Below, piece by piece: positions 45,850 through 56,988 of a stretch of DNA of 64,000 bases. The translations under genes and the position numbers were made by a program. The stretch comes from Avena insularis (Eukaryota > Streptophyta > Magnoliopsida > Poales > Poaceae), in the NCBI GenBank assembly GCA_023614405.1, contig CM042692.1, positions 124,675,503 to 124,739,502 of the forward strand. Direction: 5' to 3'. A model generated the notes under the pieces. The model saw nothing but the letters and a program-made list of their open reading frames with translations, was not told the origin of the DNA and ran no database searches. Every line of letters begins with the position of its first letter. The stretch's first letter is position 1.

Positions 45850-47286
45850 AAATTCCTTCAGCAGATCATCGATGATACCCCGAATCCTTCCCTTACTTGG
45901 GGCAAGGATCGCGAGACCTCGGATCCAGAAGAGCCAGACTCTGAGGAGTTCATGCCTATCCCTGACGCCACTTCCAGCCGACCCTCTGGTAAGAATTCTA
46001 TCCTAAGGTACTGGACGAATGATGACAATGAGGATTATTGTGATATTCTCGAGGTATTTGATCCAATGCCCCTCTCATATGCCTACCCGACTGATTTTGC
46101 CCCAGCTAACTCAGCTAGTCAGGTGCATAACGTGCCTCCCATTGCTTCGGAGGCCAAGGTTCGGTAAAGAAACGTGTTGTGACCTCAGCTTCCCCGGTCG
46201 AACCTTCTAGGGCTAGGAAAAGGTACAAGAAGGCTGCGAAGAGACCTCCATGCCGAAGGGATCCCGCAGCTGTTACTGCGTAAGTTTTCTCCGCTCTGCT
46301 ATCCTTGTATTTCTAATTTCTCTCTTTCTTATTTGACTCATTTTATATTCTTGCTTCTCTCGTTAGAGATGCTCTCAACATTCCCCAGAGCGGATATAAC
46401 ATGGCCTCTCCAATCCCAAGGCCACCATCTCCTCCACCTCATGACAATACTCGGGTTTCTAGCCCCATTCGACGAAACTCTCCTCCCGCGCCAAATAACA
46501 GTCCACCTCTATAGGAGGTAGAAAGTTTCAGTGCAGGTCGAGGTGGTGCTCTAGAGGATGCTGCCATTCCAGATCAGTAGGGTGACTCCTTTGCCCCGGA
46601 GAGAGAGATAGAAGAGATCATGGCACCGGTAGTGCTGGCGCCGAGACAGTTTTGACCGAGGTGCTGGTAAATCCGGCACCTGTTCAACCTCAACCGCAGC
46701 CGCAAACAGCCCCTATGTCAACTTTAACCCAGCAACAGCAACCACCACCAGCATCATCCGAGTCTCCCAAGACTCGGCCACAAGACTAGCCTGGGAAAAG
46801 CCCGCAGGCCAAATCTCAACCAACTTCGCAATCTCAGCCTCCTCCAACCTCATTTACTGAACCTCGGCTAGCTACCTCCTAGCAGAAAATCAATCCAGCT
46901 AGCAAATAGAAAAAAGGACGAGTTGCGACCAAGGTGACCCAGAAGAAAACTAGTGTTGCCGCCGCACAACCATCAATTGCAACCATGTTGCAGTAAGGTG
47001 CTTCTCCTTCTGCATCAGCAACAGATAAGCATATTACACTGCATACCAGCCCAGCTGCTGCGATGGACGCTCAGAAGGCCTTTTCTAGGAAAGGCTTGGT
47101 CTTGGCTCGGACTTCCAGCGGTGAAAGCCTCGGCTCACTTGCTAAGTATGCAACAATTGGAGCAATGCTGACTATGGCGAGGTTAGATGTGGAAATCCTC
47201 TGCCCTAGAAGTTTGGTCCAGCCGAGATTGGTGAGAGGATGTTTACTACTAGCAGGGATATTGCTATTGCTAGGAAAATGATGGAG
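45850..47286 (+). pseudogene. Antisense gene of element C, exons 2 and 3
   Basis: Intron 1 (45765-45849, GT...TGTGTAG) joins exon 1 in phase 0 to exon 2 (45850-46279): FLQQIIDDTPNPSLTWGK, then an acidic segment (DPEEPDSEEF), and after a frameshift near 46160 a basic one (RARKRYKKAAKRPPCRRD), a likely nuclear signal. Intron 2 is 46280-46366 (GTAAGT...CGTTAG). Exon 3 (46367-47286) is Pro/Gln/Ser-rich and disordered, with several stops, ending in a conserved-looking AFSRKGLVLARTSSGESLGSL part and a donor GAG|GTAAAT. Charged, low-complexity middles between an N-terminal domain and a C-terminal coiled coil are usual for these proteins. Confidence 0.65.
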
Positions 47287-47480
47287 GTAAATACCTTGGC
47301 TACACCTTTGTACTTGTAATATATAATATATAACCATTAGTCCCAAGCCACCGGGGGAGTAAGATATTACTTGGCTGGATGCTCCTTTAGGTTAACATCT
47401 AGTAACTTAGTTTTTTGGATTTAAGCATATCCAAGGTGCTGAGCCGAGTCATTGTAGATTAACCAAAATTCTCTTTAGAA

Positions 47481-48005
47481 TCAAATATCTAGCCACCTAG
47501 ATTCGGATCAAGTTTACTCGGTTTGAATCTTTAGCAGCATCAAATATCTAGCCACCTAGATTCAGATCGAGTTTACTCGGCTCAAATCTTGAGTAGCATC
47601 AAATATCCAACCACCTAGATTCGGATCAAGTTTACTTAGTTCAAATCTTGAGTAGCATCAAATATCCAGCCACCTAGATTCAGTTCGAGTTTACTCAGTT
47701 CGAATCTTGAGTAGCATCAAATATCCAGCAACATAAACTCGATTTGAATCTTGAATAGCATCAAATATCTAGCCATTTAGATTCGGATCTAATTTATTCA
47801 GTTCAAATCTTGAGTAGCATCAAATATCTAGCCACCTAGATTTAGATCGAGTTTACTCGGTTCAAATCTTGAGTAGCATCAAATATCCAGCCATCTAGAT
47901 TCGGATCAAGTTTACTTGATTCAAATCTTGAGTAGAATCAAATATCCAGCCACCTAGATTCAGATCAAATTTACTCGGTTCGAATCTTGATTAGCATCAA
48001 ATATT
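47481..48005 (+). repeat. 59-bp tandem repeat array inside intron 3 of the antisense gene
   Basis: Starting points of the TCAAATATC word are at 47481, 47540, 47599, 47658, 47717, 47761, 47820, 47879, 47938 and 47997: nine intervals, eight of exactly 59 bp and one of 44 bp (a unit with an internal loss). Each unit carries AGCCACCTAGATTC, AAGTTTACTCGG-like and AATCTTGAGTAGCA sequence. Units differ at several positions, so the array is not freshly amplified. It lies in the 3' non-coding part of a Tat element, a region known in plants to generate satellite-like repeats. Confidence 0.93.
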
Positions 48006-48172
48006 CATATTTCTTAGTAACTAACAATCATCGCTATCAGATTGCTCACAACTGGTGCATAGTCGAGTTTCAGAGACTCCTCTTTACGCACCGGGCCTTT
48101 CTACGAAGCATAAGAAATTGCAGCTTGAGCTGAAGAATAAAGGTATATCCTTGATTTACTACCCTAGGTACT

Positions 48173-51100
48173 TGTAACACCCTCGAATCGACCCTATGAA
48201 AGTTTCAACACTTCCCGCCAAACCCGCATAGAAACGATTCAAGGACGCCCACCAGGCACTTTCGTGCGGGTGGAAACGAAGTAATACCATTACACAAGAG
48301 TCCTCGATGGGACCCATAGAACAGATATATTTATACATCACGACTCCAGGAGTCAAGAATACAGATATACAATACCAAGATCAAAATCACCTTGAAAACG
48401 ATACAGTGTCCGAGTACGGACAAGAAGCAAATTGGGCTAAGAGCCCTGAAGAATAACCAATGGCGTCCATAACCCTGCCCAGGCCAAGACGGAAGGGTAA
48501 CCCTGCTAACGACGTCGAAACCTGCTAAACAAAAGGGGGTGCCGACAAAGGGCAAAGGAAAAAGAGGAGCGTCAGTACTAAGGCCAGTACACGGCGAGGC
48601 TAGAATTCGGCGGCTCTCGCCTACATAGGTATGGTGGACTGAAGCGGCAGCGCAGCGGCACTAAACAACCTATAGAGACTCGGTATCACTGGTGGCTATT
48701 AGAGAGGGGTAAGAAACACCTATCCGGATCCAACCTGATAGTAACACCAAACATACCCATCCCGGTATTCCCCCTCGAGACCAAACGAGGAAGTCAAACC
48801 AAGGAACTCACACAGTTGGCAGTTTTATTCATTCGATTATAGTTGAAGCACTTACTAGTCAGATAAAGATAGCATGAGTCATCCTGAAGCATAAGTAGTG
48901 GGCAGTTTTAATTAACCATTCTGTGGTGGTTGGGACATTTACTAGTCAGATATAATTGTCCTGAGGAATCCCAAAACCCAGCAATTGTTGGCACTTTTAT
49001 CACATTCCATTGGAGTTGCAATACTTACTAGGCAGGTATAGTATGACACAGATCACCACAGATCCACCAGTTATTGGCATTTTTAATATCCATTCCATTA
49101 TAGTGAAGCTGATTACTAGTCACATATTAAGTCAAGTTTATAGCACTACTTTAGTTATGCTTGTCTATGATCGAGATACTGTGCTCCAAGTCGTGCATAA
49201 CCGTGGACACGGCTTTCAGAAAGTTTTAACCTGCAGGGGTGCACAAATAGCAACACACACTCGATCAACCTCGGAAAAACCAACTCAAAACCCAACGAGG
49301 CATTCAGGACAAAGCGATCACAGGATTCAGAAATATTTCAGGGGGCCACCCCACTAAGCTACCATAACAAAGTTGGCGGCTCGGAACAGACCTGGGTTTT
49401 GCGACGACGGTAAAACGAGGGAAGCGAAAGTGTGGGGCTTGTCGATACATGAAAACTTGGCGGCGCGATCCAAAACAGTACAGGTGCTCCACGCACAATA
49501 TTAAATAAAGCAGTAAACATGGCATAAGTACTGGATAGTACTAAAGCCCCAAACTACTTTGTGTCCCCAAGAAATAGAAATGAATCAAGCTATGGCTCAG
49601 GAGGGTCCACGGCCTCCTGGATGTGGATAGTGCGAAAAATCAAAGAACAGGTATCAAGTACTCGACGTCCTACGGGACACAAGTGAGCATGGAAGAACCA
49701 AATAACATCTATTGCCCACCGATGCCTCTGCATTAGTTATAACTAGCATTTTAATAGTTGTATTTAAAGTCATGATTAACTCCACCAATAAGCATATCTC
49801 CACCATAAACATCTGCCAACATACCAACAACTATGGTACTCGACAACACGAGATCGCACCTGAGCAAGCAACTACGACTCGCAAGGACAGTTATCTACCA
49901 AACACAGGTAATAGGAGGTGTCCAGGGCAATATAGAGGCTGCACGGGATATAACTGGTGTACAGAAACTAAAGCATCGCGACACGGATAGCAATAGATCA
50001 ACAGGAGGAAGTAAAGACTATAAACGCAAAATAGGTAGAAGGGGAAGAGATGCTCGCCTGGGAAACACTGTCGAAGGTTCATATCCAGAGAACTTGTCGA
50101 TACTCGCATGAACTCATTGGCCTAATCCGCGAAGAAGCAAACACTAGAAGAAACACCGGATGCAATATTTAATACTACGGCAGAAGATCCGGCATGCTTA
50201 TGATATGATGCATGGCATGGCGCAGATGCGGTGCAATTAGACAATATTAAGCGAAACTAGGGTCCCGACAATTAATTAATAGGTTCGAGTTATTTAGAAC
50301 CCCGCAATTTAAATGTTGTATTAACAGGGCGAAACATGGCATCAGTTCGCTACACCAATTTAAATGGAGTCCGAAATAAGACTAGAATAGCCCACATATA
50401 AACTCCATATTTAATTATGAGGTGAATCGGCATAATGCCCCCAAACCACAGACATGTATGCATGCATGAAGAATTTATTATGCGACAGTTGATAAAGTCA
50501 TATTATAAAAAATAGGGGTCTCGGATAAAGGGGTCACACATTGCTGTTTGGCGATCTTGGTTCGATGTGGTTCATATTCGGTCTCGCCAGGATCGGTCTT
50601 CGGACCGGGGCTTTGGGGTTCGACATCTTCGGGTCCAAGGGTCAGAGATCTTGGTGTTCCGTGAAGGAGTTCTTGATGGTCCGCGAGGGAGACTCGGGGT
50701 TCCACGTCTTCGGACTTCGGGAAGAAGATCTTGGAGGGTACACTCGAACTGTCGGATCCATGCCAGGGTAGTTGGGTGACTTCTTGGTACATCTCCACCT
50801 GACCTCGGTGCTTCGATATCCTCCTATGATCGACGGCGGAGATCTTGTCGAGGCCGTCGGGTTCGTTTTCTCTTGGCCACAGCTAAGGCATCGGGAACTC
50901 TAGGCGCCAACAACAAACAAAAAGAAACATCGGGTTAAACATGTGACTAAGACACGATTGAGCAGCCAAGCAATCTTCCTTGGGTGCATCTAGGGACGCG
51001 TAGAAACATAGGAGGACGGGGACCGCTATGCCGGTTGGTCGCCGGGTTGTAGGAGGACAACCACCTGATGGCGTTGTAGGGGCGACGGGGGTAGGGAGCA

Positions 51101-52228
51101 CCTACACAGCGAGACAAAAGGCGGACAGAGGGCAGCAAGGAATGCACATGGATGAATCAGGGACACGACAGGATGGCGTGCGACGCTTGGCAGAGGAAGG
51201 GGCGCACCACACCGGTGGACGGCAGAGCGCAGAAGGCAGCCTCGGGGCAGTGGCGCCGCATCGCTAGAGGCCAAGGTGGTGATAGGCCCGGACGAGGGGG
51301 GCGATGCGGGCGGGGAGGAGCTCAGCGGAGGCGGCGCTCATAGAGGGGAAGGTCGCAGAGGCGGGACCGCTGGCCCGGCGGCCGGAGGCGAGCGTGGTAG
51401 CGCGGCCTAGGGATCTGGCGGCGACGAGGAATCACGGGCCAGGGAGATCGAGGGAACGAGGGAATCAGTGAGGCGGGAGGTGGAGGCGCGCGGCGGCCCG
51501 AGGTAGAGGAGGCCGATGGCGGAAGCGAGAGGTGTAGGTAGGAGAGGCGGGGCTCGCTGTGGGATCAGAGGAGGAGGCGAGGCGAGGGCAACGGGGTAGG
51601 TGGCGATGGGAGGTGCCTGTGGGGTGGGGACGGGGCACGTGGAAAACGACGCGGAGGTGGTGGCTGGGGCGAGCGGGAGTGGTGGCGCGCGTGTCCGCGC
51701 GCGTGAGCGGGGTGGGGTTGGGTTGGTGGGTGGTTCGCTAGGGTGGTGGGACGGTGGAGCGGGTGACATGGCAGGGTGTGGGCCTGGAGAAAAGAGGTGG
51801 CAGGCAGGGAGTGGTCGGGGTGAGGTGGAGGTTGGGGGACATGGCTGGTTGGGGGGGTTGGTGAGTGGAGAGGGTGGGCTAGGGTTTTGGTAACGGGGTG
51901 GTAGGCTGGCTGGCTGGGCCTGGCCGGTTGCCTCCCCGGTTTAATAAAATATTTTTATTTTATTCCGTTTATTTTTAAAAGACTTCTGCAATTAGTTTTT
52001 GGGCAAAACAAAATATCCGTAAGAGGCCGGGTTTTAATTTGAAATAAAGACGGGGGATATTTAGAAAACAAAGATAGGCTTTTCGAAAATAGTTTTAGGC
52101 AAAAATATGCATGAGGACATGACGATGCTCAAATGCAATGTGGCATGATGACATGAGCATGTGGTCATAACGATGCAATGCACAAAAACAACGCGATTTT
52201 CTAGTAGTGGCTTTAGCGGGATGCCACA
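48173..52228 (-). repeat. 3' LTR of element G (4056 bp)
   Basis: Plus-strand edges TGTAACACCCTCG and GGGATGCCACA. A GC-rich block (about 50960-51940) next to the U3 end carries long open frames on both strands (Gly/Trp/Arg-rich or Pro/Ala-rich). They recur in the other LTR and look like composition effects, not genes. A 157-bp segment here (50324-50480) is absent from the 5' LTR. Confidence 0.92.
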
Positions 52229-53019
52229 ATTTGACACCACTAACAAGGATCTCGCCCTCGAGATCCGCCTCATGGTACCGGGAAGAAGGCTGATGACCTG
52301 AATCTTCTTGCTTCGTGTAAATCCTTGCGACACCACTAACAAGAGGTCGTTGTCCGTGATCGTCGAGAGAACACTCCGGGAACAAAGGGCGAAGGTAGAG
52401 GTATCAACAAATAAGGCCACCTCTAGCTTTCGTGGATGGAGTAAAATTGCTAGATCCACCGATTCGATATACAGAAGCGAATTGTAAGAGTAGTCGGATG
52501 GTGATAGGTCCATCGCGCACCCAAACCATTACTATGCACACGAATAGGTGAATTATGCAACCAACTCTTGGAATTAGACTAAAGATCTCGACAAACGAGG
52601 TTTGGAATCAAAGGAGTGAGGCACACACTGCATCGGATCTGGCGTAGATGATGTCGTCACGTCGAAAAACACCGGAAGGCACAAACGAGGAACAGAGAGA
52701 AGTCCAACACATGAAGGATTCCTCAGATAGCAAGAAGACCGGATGTAGAAGCACGTTACCAAAGGACGAAGCGAAACCCTGAAGGTACGATGGAAACTCA
52801 ACCACGAGAAACCCTAGACTAGAAGAAGGTAAGAGAGCAGATCCAAATCACGCAGAGGTAAGAGGAGAATAGCAGAGGGTAAGGAGTAAAAGCAGACCTA
52901 ACCAGATATATCCAACCGATTTTCCAAATTAGTTTTGACACTCTACTTCGGCCGTTAGCTAGGTTATCCTACAAGCTGGACTTGTGGGGTATCGCAACTG
53001 CTGAGCTCTGATACCACTC
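52229..53019 (-). other. Interior of element G (791 bp)
   Basis: Non-coding as far as I can see. The longest open frame on the minus strand that covers interior sequence (52061-52513) starts in the interior and ends in the LTR; it has no known motif. A 15-bp word, GACACCACTAACAAG, occurs at 52233-52247 beside the 3' LTR and again at 52329-52343, so the polypurine-tract zone appears to be duplicated. The primer-binding site is at the right end. Confidence 0.75.
53005..53016 (-). other. Primer-binding site of element G
   Basis: Minus strand TGGTATCAGAGC, three bases inside the 5' LTR boundary at 53020. Same primer type as in D, and it sets the minus orientation of G. Confidence 0.9.
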
Positions 53020-56000
53020 TGTAACACCCTCGAATCGGCCCTATGCAAGTTTCAGCACTTCCCGCCAAACCCGCATAGAAACGATTCAAGGACGCCCACC
53101 ATGCACTTTTGTGCGGGTGGAAACGAAGTAATACCATTACACAACAGTCATCGATGGGACACACAGAACAGATATATTTATACATCACGACTCCAGGAGT
53201 CAAGAATACAGATATACAATACCAAGATCCAAATCACCTTGAAACCATACAACGTCCAAGTACGGACAAGAAGCAAATTGGGCTAAGATCCCTGAAGAAT
53301 AACCAATGGCGTCCATAACCCTGCCCAGGCCAAGCCGGAAGGGTAACCCTGCTAACGACGTCGAAACCTGCTAAACAAAAGGGGGTGCCGACAAAGGGCA
53401 AAGGAAAAAGAGGAGCGTCGATCGAGGCCAAGACAGCGAGGCTAGAATTCGGCGGCTCTCGCCTACATAGGTATGGTGGACTGAAGCGGCAGCGCAGCGG
53501 CACTAAACAACCTATAGAGACTCGGTATCACTGGCGGCTATTAGAGAGGGGTAAGAAAGACCTATCCGGATCTAACCTGATAGTAACACCAAACATACCC
53601 ATCCTGGTATTCCCCCTCGAGACCAAACGAGGAAGTCAAACCAAGGAACTCACACAGTCGGTAGTTTTATTCATTCGATCATAGTTGAAGCACTTACTAG
53701 TCAGATATAGATAGCATGAGTCATCCTGAAGCATAAGTAGTGGGCAGTTTTAATTAACCATTCTGTGGTGGTTGGAACATTTACTAGTCAGATATAATTG
53801 TCCTGAGGAATCCCAAAACCCAGCAATTGTTGGCACTTTTATCACATTCCATTGGAGTTGCAATACTTACTAGGCAGGTATAATATGACACAGATCACCA
53901 CAGATCCACCAATTGTTGGCATTTTTAATATCCATTCCGTTATAGTGAAGTTGATTACTAGTCACATATTAAGTCAAGTTTATAGCACTACTTTAGTTAT
54001 GCTTGGCTATGGTCGAGATACTGTGCTCGAAGTCGTCCATAACCGCGGACACGACTCTCGGAAAGTTTTACCCTACAGGGGTGCACAAATAGCAACACAC
54101 ACTCGATCAACCTCGGAAAAACCAACTCAAAACCCAACGAGGCATTCACGACAAAGCGATCACAGGATTCAGAAATATTTCAGGGGGCCACCCCACTAAG
54201 CTACCCGCAACGAAGTTGGCCGGCTCTGGAACAGACCCGGGGTTTGCGACGACGGATGTAAACCACTGGGAACCCGAAAGTGTGACTGGGCTTGTCGATA
54301 CCGCGAAAACATGGCGTGATCCAAAATAGTACAGGTGCTCCAGTAACAATCTTAAATAAAGCAGTAAACATGGCATAAGTACTGGATAGTAATAAAGCCC
54401 CAAACTACTTTGTGGCCCCAAGAAATAGAAATGAATCAAGCTCTGGCTCAGGGGGGTCCACGGCCTCCCGAATGTGGATAGTGCGAAAAATCAAGGAACA
54501 GGTATCAAGTACTCGGGGTCCTACGGGACACAAGTGAGCGTGGAAGAACCAAATAACATCTATTGCCCACCGATGCCTCTGCATTAGTTATAGCTAGCAT
54601 TTTAATAGTTGTATTTAAAGTCATGATCAACTCCACCAATAAGCATATCTCCACCATAAACATCTGCCAGCATACCAACAACTGTGGTACTCGACAACAC
54701 GAGATCACACCTGAGCAAGCGACTATGACTCGCAAGGCCATCTATCTACCAAACACAGGTAATAGGAGGTGTCCAAGGCAATATAGTGGCTGCACGGGAT
54801 ATAACTGGTGTACGGAAACTAAAGCATCGCGACACGGATAGCAATAGATCAACAGGAGGAAGTAAAGACTATAAACGCAAAATAGGTAGAAGGGGAAGAG
54901 ATGCTCGCCTGGGAAACACTGTCGAAGGTTCATATTTGGAGAACTTGTCAATACTCGCATCAACTCATCGGCCTAATCCGCGAAGAAGCAAACACTAGAA
55001 GAAACACCGGATGCAATATTTAATACTACGGCAGAAGATCCGGCATGCTTATGATATGATGCATGGCATGGTGCAGATGCGGTGCAATTAGACAATATTA
55101 AGCGGAACCAGGGTCCCAACAATTAATTAATAGGTTCGAGTTATTTAGAACCCCCGCAATTTAAATGTTGTATTATGCGATAGTTGATAAAGTCATATTA
55201 TAAAAAAATAGGGGTCTCGGATAAAGGGGTCACACATTGGTGTTTAGCGATCTTGGTTCGATGTGGTTCATATTCGGTCTCGCCGGGATCGGTCTTCAAA
55301 CCGGGGCTTTGGGGTTCGACATCTTCGGGTCCAAGGGTCGGAGATCTTGGTGTTCCGTGAAGGAGTCCTTGATGGTCCGCGAGGGAGACTCGGGGTTCCA
55401 CGTCTTCGGACTTCGGGAAGAAGATCTTGGTGGGTACACTCAAACTGTCGGATCCATGCCAGCGTAGTTGGCTGACTTCTTGGTACATATCCACCTGACC
55501 TCGGTGCTTCGATATCCTCCTGTGATCGACAGCGGAGAAGATCTTATCGAGGTCGTCGGGTTCGTTTTCTCTTGGCCACAGCTAAGGCATCAGGAACTCT
55601 AGGCGCCAACAACAAACAAAAAGAAACATCGGTTCAAACATGTGACTAAGACACGATTGAGCATCCAAGTAATCTTCCTTGGGTGCATCTAGGGACGCGC
55701 AGAAATAGAGGAGGACGGGGACCGCTATGCCGGTTGGTCGCCGGGTTGTAGGAGGACAACCACCTGATGGCGTTGTAGGGGCGACGGGGGTAGGGAGCAC
55801 CTACACAGTGAGACAAAAGGCGGACAGAGGGCAGCAAGGAATGCACATGGATGAATCAGGGACGCGGTAGGATGGCGTGCGACGCTTGGCAGAGGAAGGG
55901 GCACACCATGCCGGCGGATGGTGGAGCGCAGAAGGCGGCCTCGGGGCAGCAGCGCCACATCGCTGGAGGCCGAGGCGATGACAGGCAGGGACGAGGGGGG

Positions 56001-56933
56001 CAATGTGGGCGGGGAGGAGCTCGGCGGAGGCGGCGCTCATAGAGGGGAAGGTCGCAGAGGCGGGGCCGCTGGCCTGGCAGCCGGAGGCGAGCGTGGCAGC
56101 ACGGCCTGGGGATCTGGCGGCGGCGAGGAATCGTGGGCCAGGGAGATCGAGGGAGCGAGGGAATCAGTGAGGCGGGAGGTGGAGGCGCGCGGCGGCCCGA
56201 GGTAGAGGAGGGCGACGAGGGAAGCGAGAGGTGTAGGGAGGAGAGGCGGGGCTCGCTGTGGGATCAGAGGAGGAGGCGAGGCGAGGGCGACGGGTAGGTG
56301 GCGATGGGAGGTGCCTGCGGATTGGGGCCGGGGCACGTGGAAAACGACGCGGAGGTGGGGGCTGGGGCGAGCGGGAGTGGTGGCGTGCGTGTCCGCTCGC
56401 GTGAGCAGGGTGGGGTTGGGTTGGTGGGTGGTTCGCTGGGGTGGTGGGACGATGGAGCGGGTGACGTGGCAGGGTGTGGGCCAGGATAAAAGAGGTGGCA
56501 GGCAGGGAGTGGTCGGGGTGAGGTGGAGGTTGGGGGACGTGGCTGGCTGGGGGGTGGTGAGTGGAGAGGGTGGGCTAGGGTTTTGGTAACGGGGTGGTAG
56601 GCTGGCTGGCTGGGCCTTTTGTTCCTGGCCGGTTGCCTCCCCCGTTTAATAAAATATTTTTATTTTATTCCGTTTATTTTCAAAAGACTTTTGCAATTAG
56701 TTTTTAGGCAAAACAAAATATCCGGAAGAGGCCAGGTTTTAATTTGAAATAAAGACGGGGGATATTTAGAAAACAAAGATAGGCTTTTCGAAAATAGTTT
56801 TAGGCAAAAATATGCATGAGGACATGACGATGCTCAAATGCAATGTGGCATGATGACATGAGCATGCGGTCATAACGATGCAATGCACAAAAACAACGCG
56901 ATTTTCTAGTAGTGGTTTTAGCGGGATGCCACA
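53020..56933 (-). repeat. 5' LTR of element G (3914 bp)
   Basis: Matches 48173-52228 along its length, minus the 157-bp deletion and with clustered mismatches at about 54203-54345 and 53415-53445. Followed on the right by TSD GTACT and then the acceptor side of the interrupted intron. Confidence 0.92.
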
Positions 56934-56988
56934 GTACTCTCTTTATTTTTTGATTAGCCAAGTTAACTTGTGACTCATATTTTGCTAG

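Larger units (their letters stand above)
48173..56933 (-). mobile_element. Giant-LTR element G with almost no interior
   Basis: Minus-strand element with perfect TSD GTACT (48168-48172 and 56934-56938). The 5' LTR is 53020-56933 (3914 bp), the 3' LTR 48173-52228 (4056 bp). The interior, 52229-53019, is only 791 bp. The LTR reads TGTGGCATCCC...GGGTGTTACA on the minus strand. The primer-binding site is the initiator tRNA-Met type. The end before the 3' LTR carries GGCGAGATCC and TTAGTGGTG, similar in layout to D and to Del/Tekay elements. No gag or pol motif is present. It inserted in intron 3 of C's antisense gene. Confidence 0.93.

Noticed and set aside
47481..48005. CRISPR-like array
   Set aside because: Units are contiguous 59-bp tandem copies with no unique spacers, in a plant retroelement.
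51407..51893. Long open frames on both strands in the GC-rich part of G's LTR (Pro/Ala-rich and Gly/Trp/Arg-rich)
   Set aside because: They overlap one another in several frames, follow base composition and lack motifs; the other LTR has the same frames with shifts.
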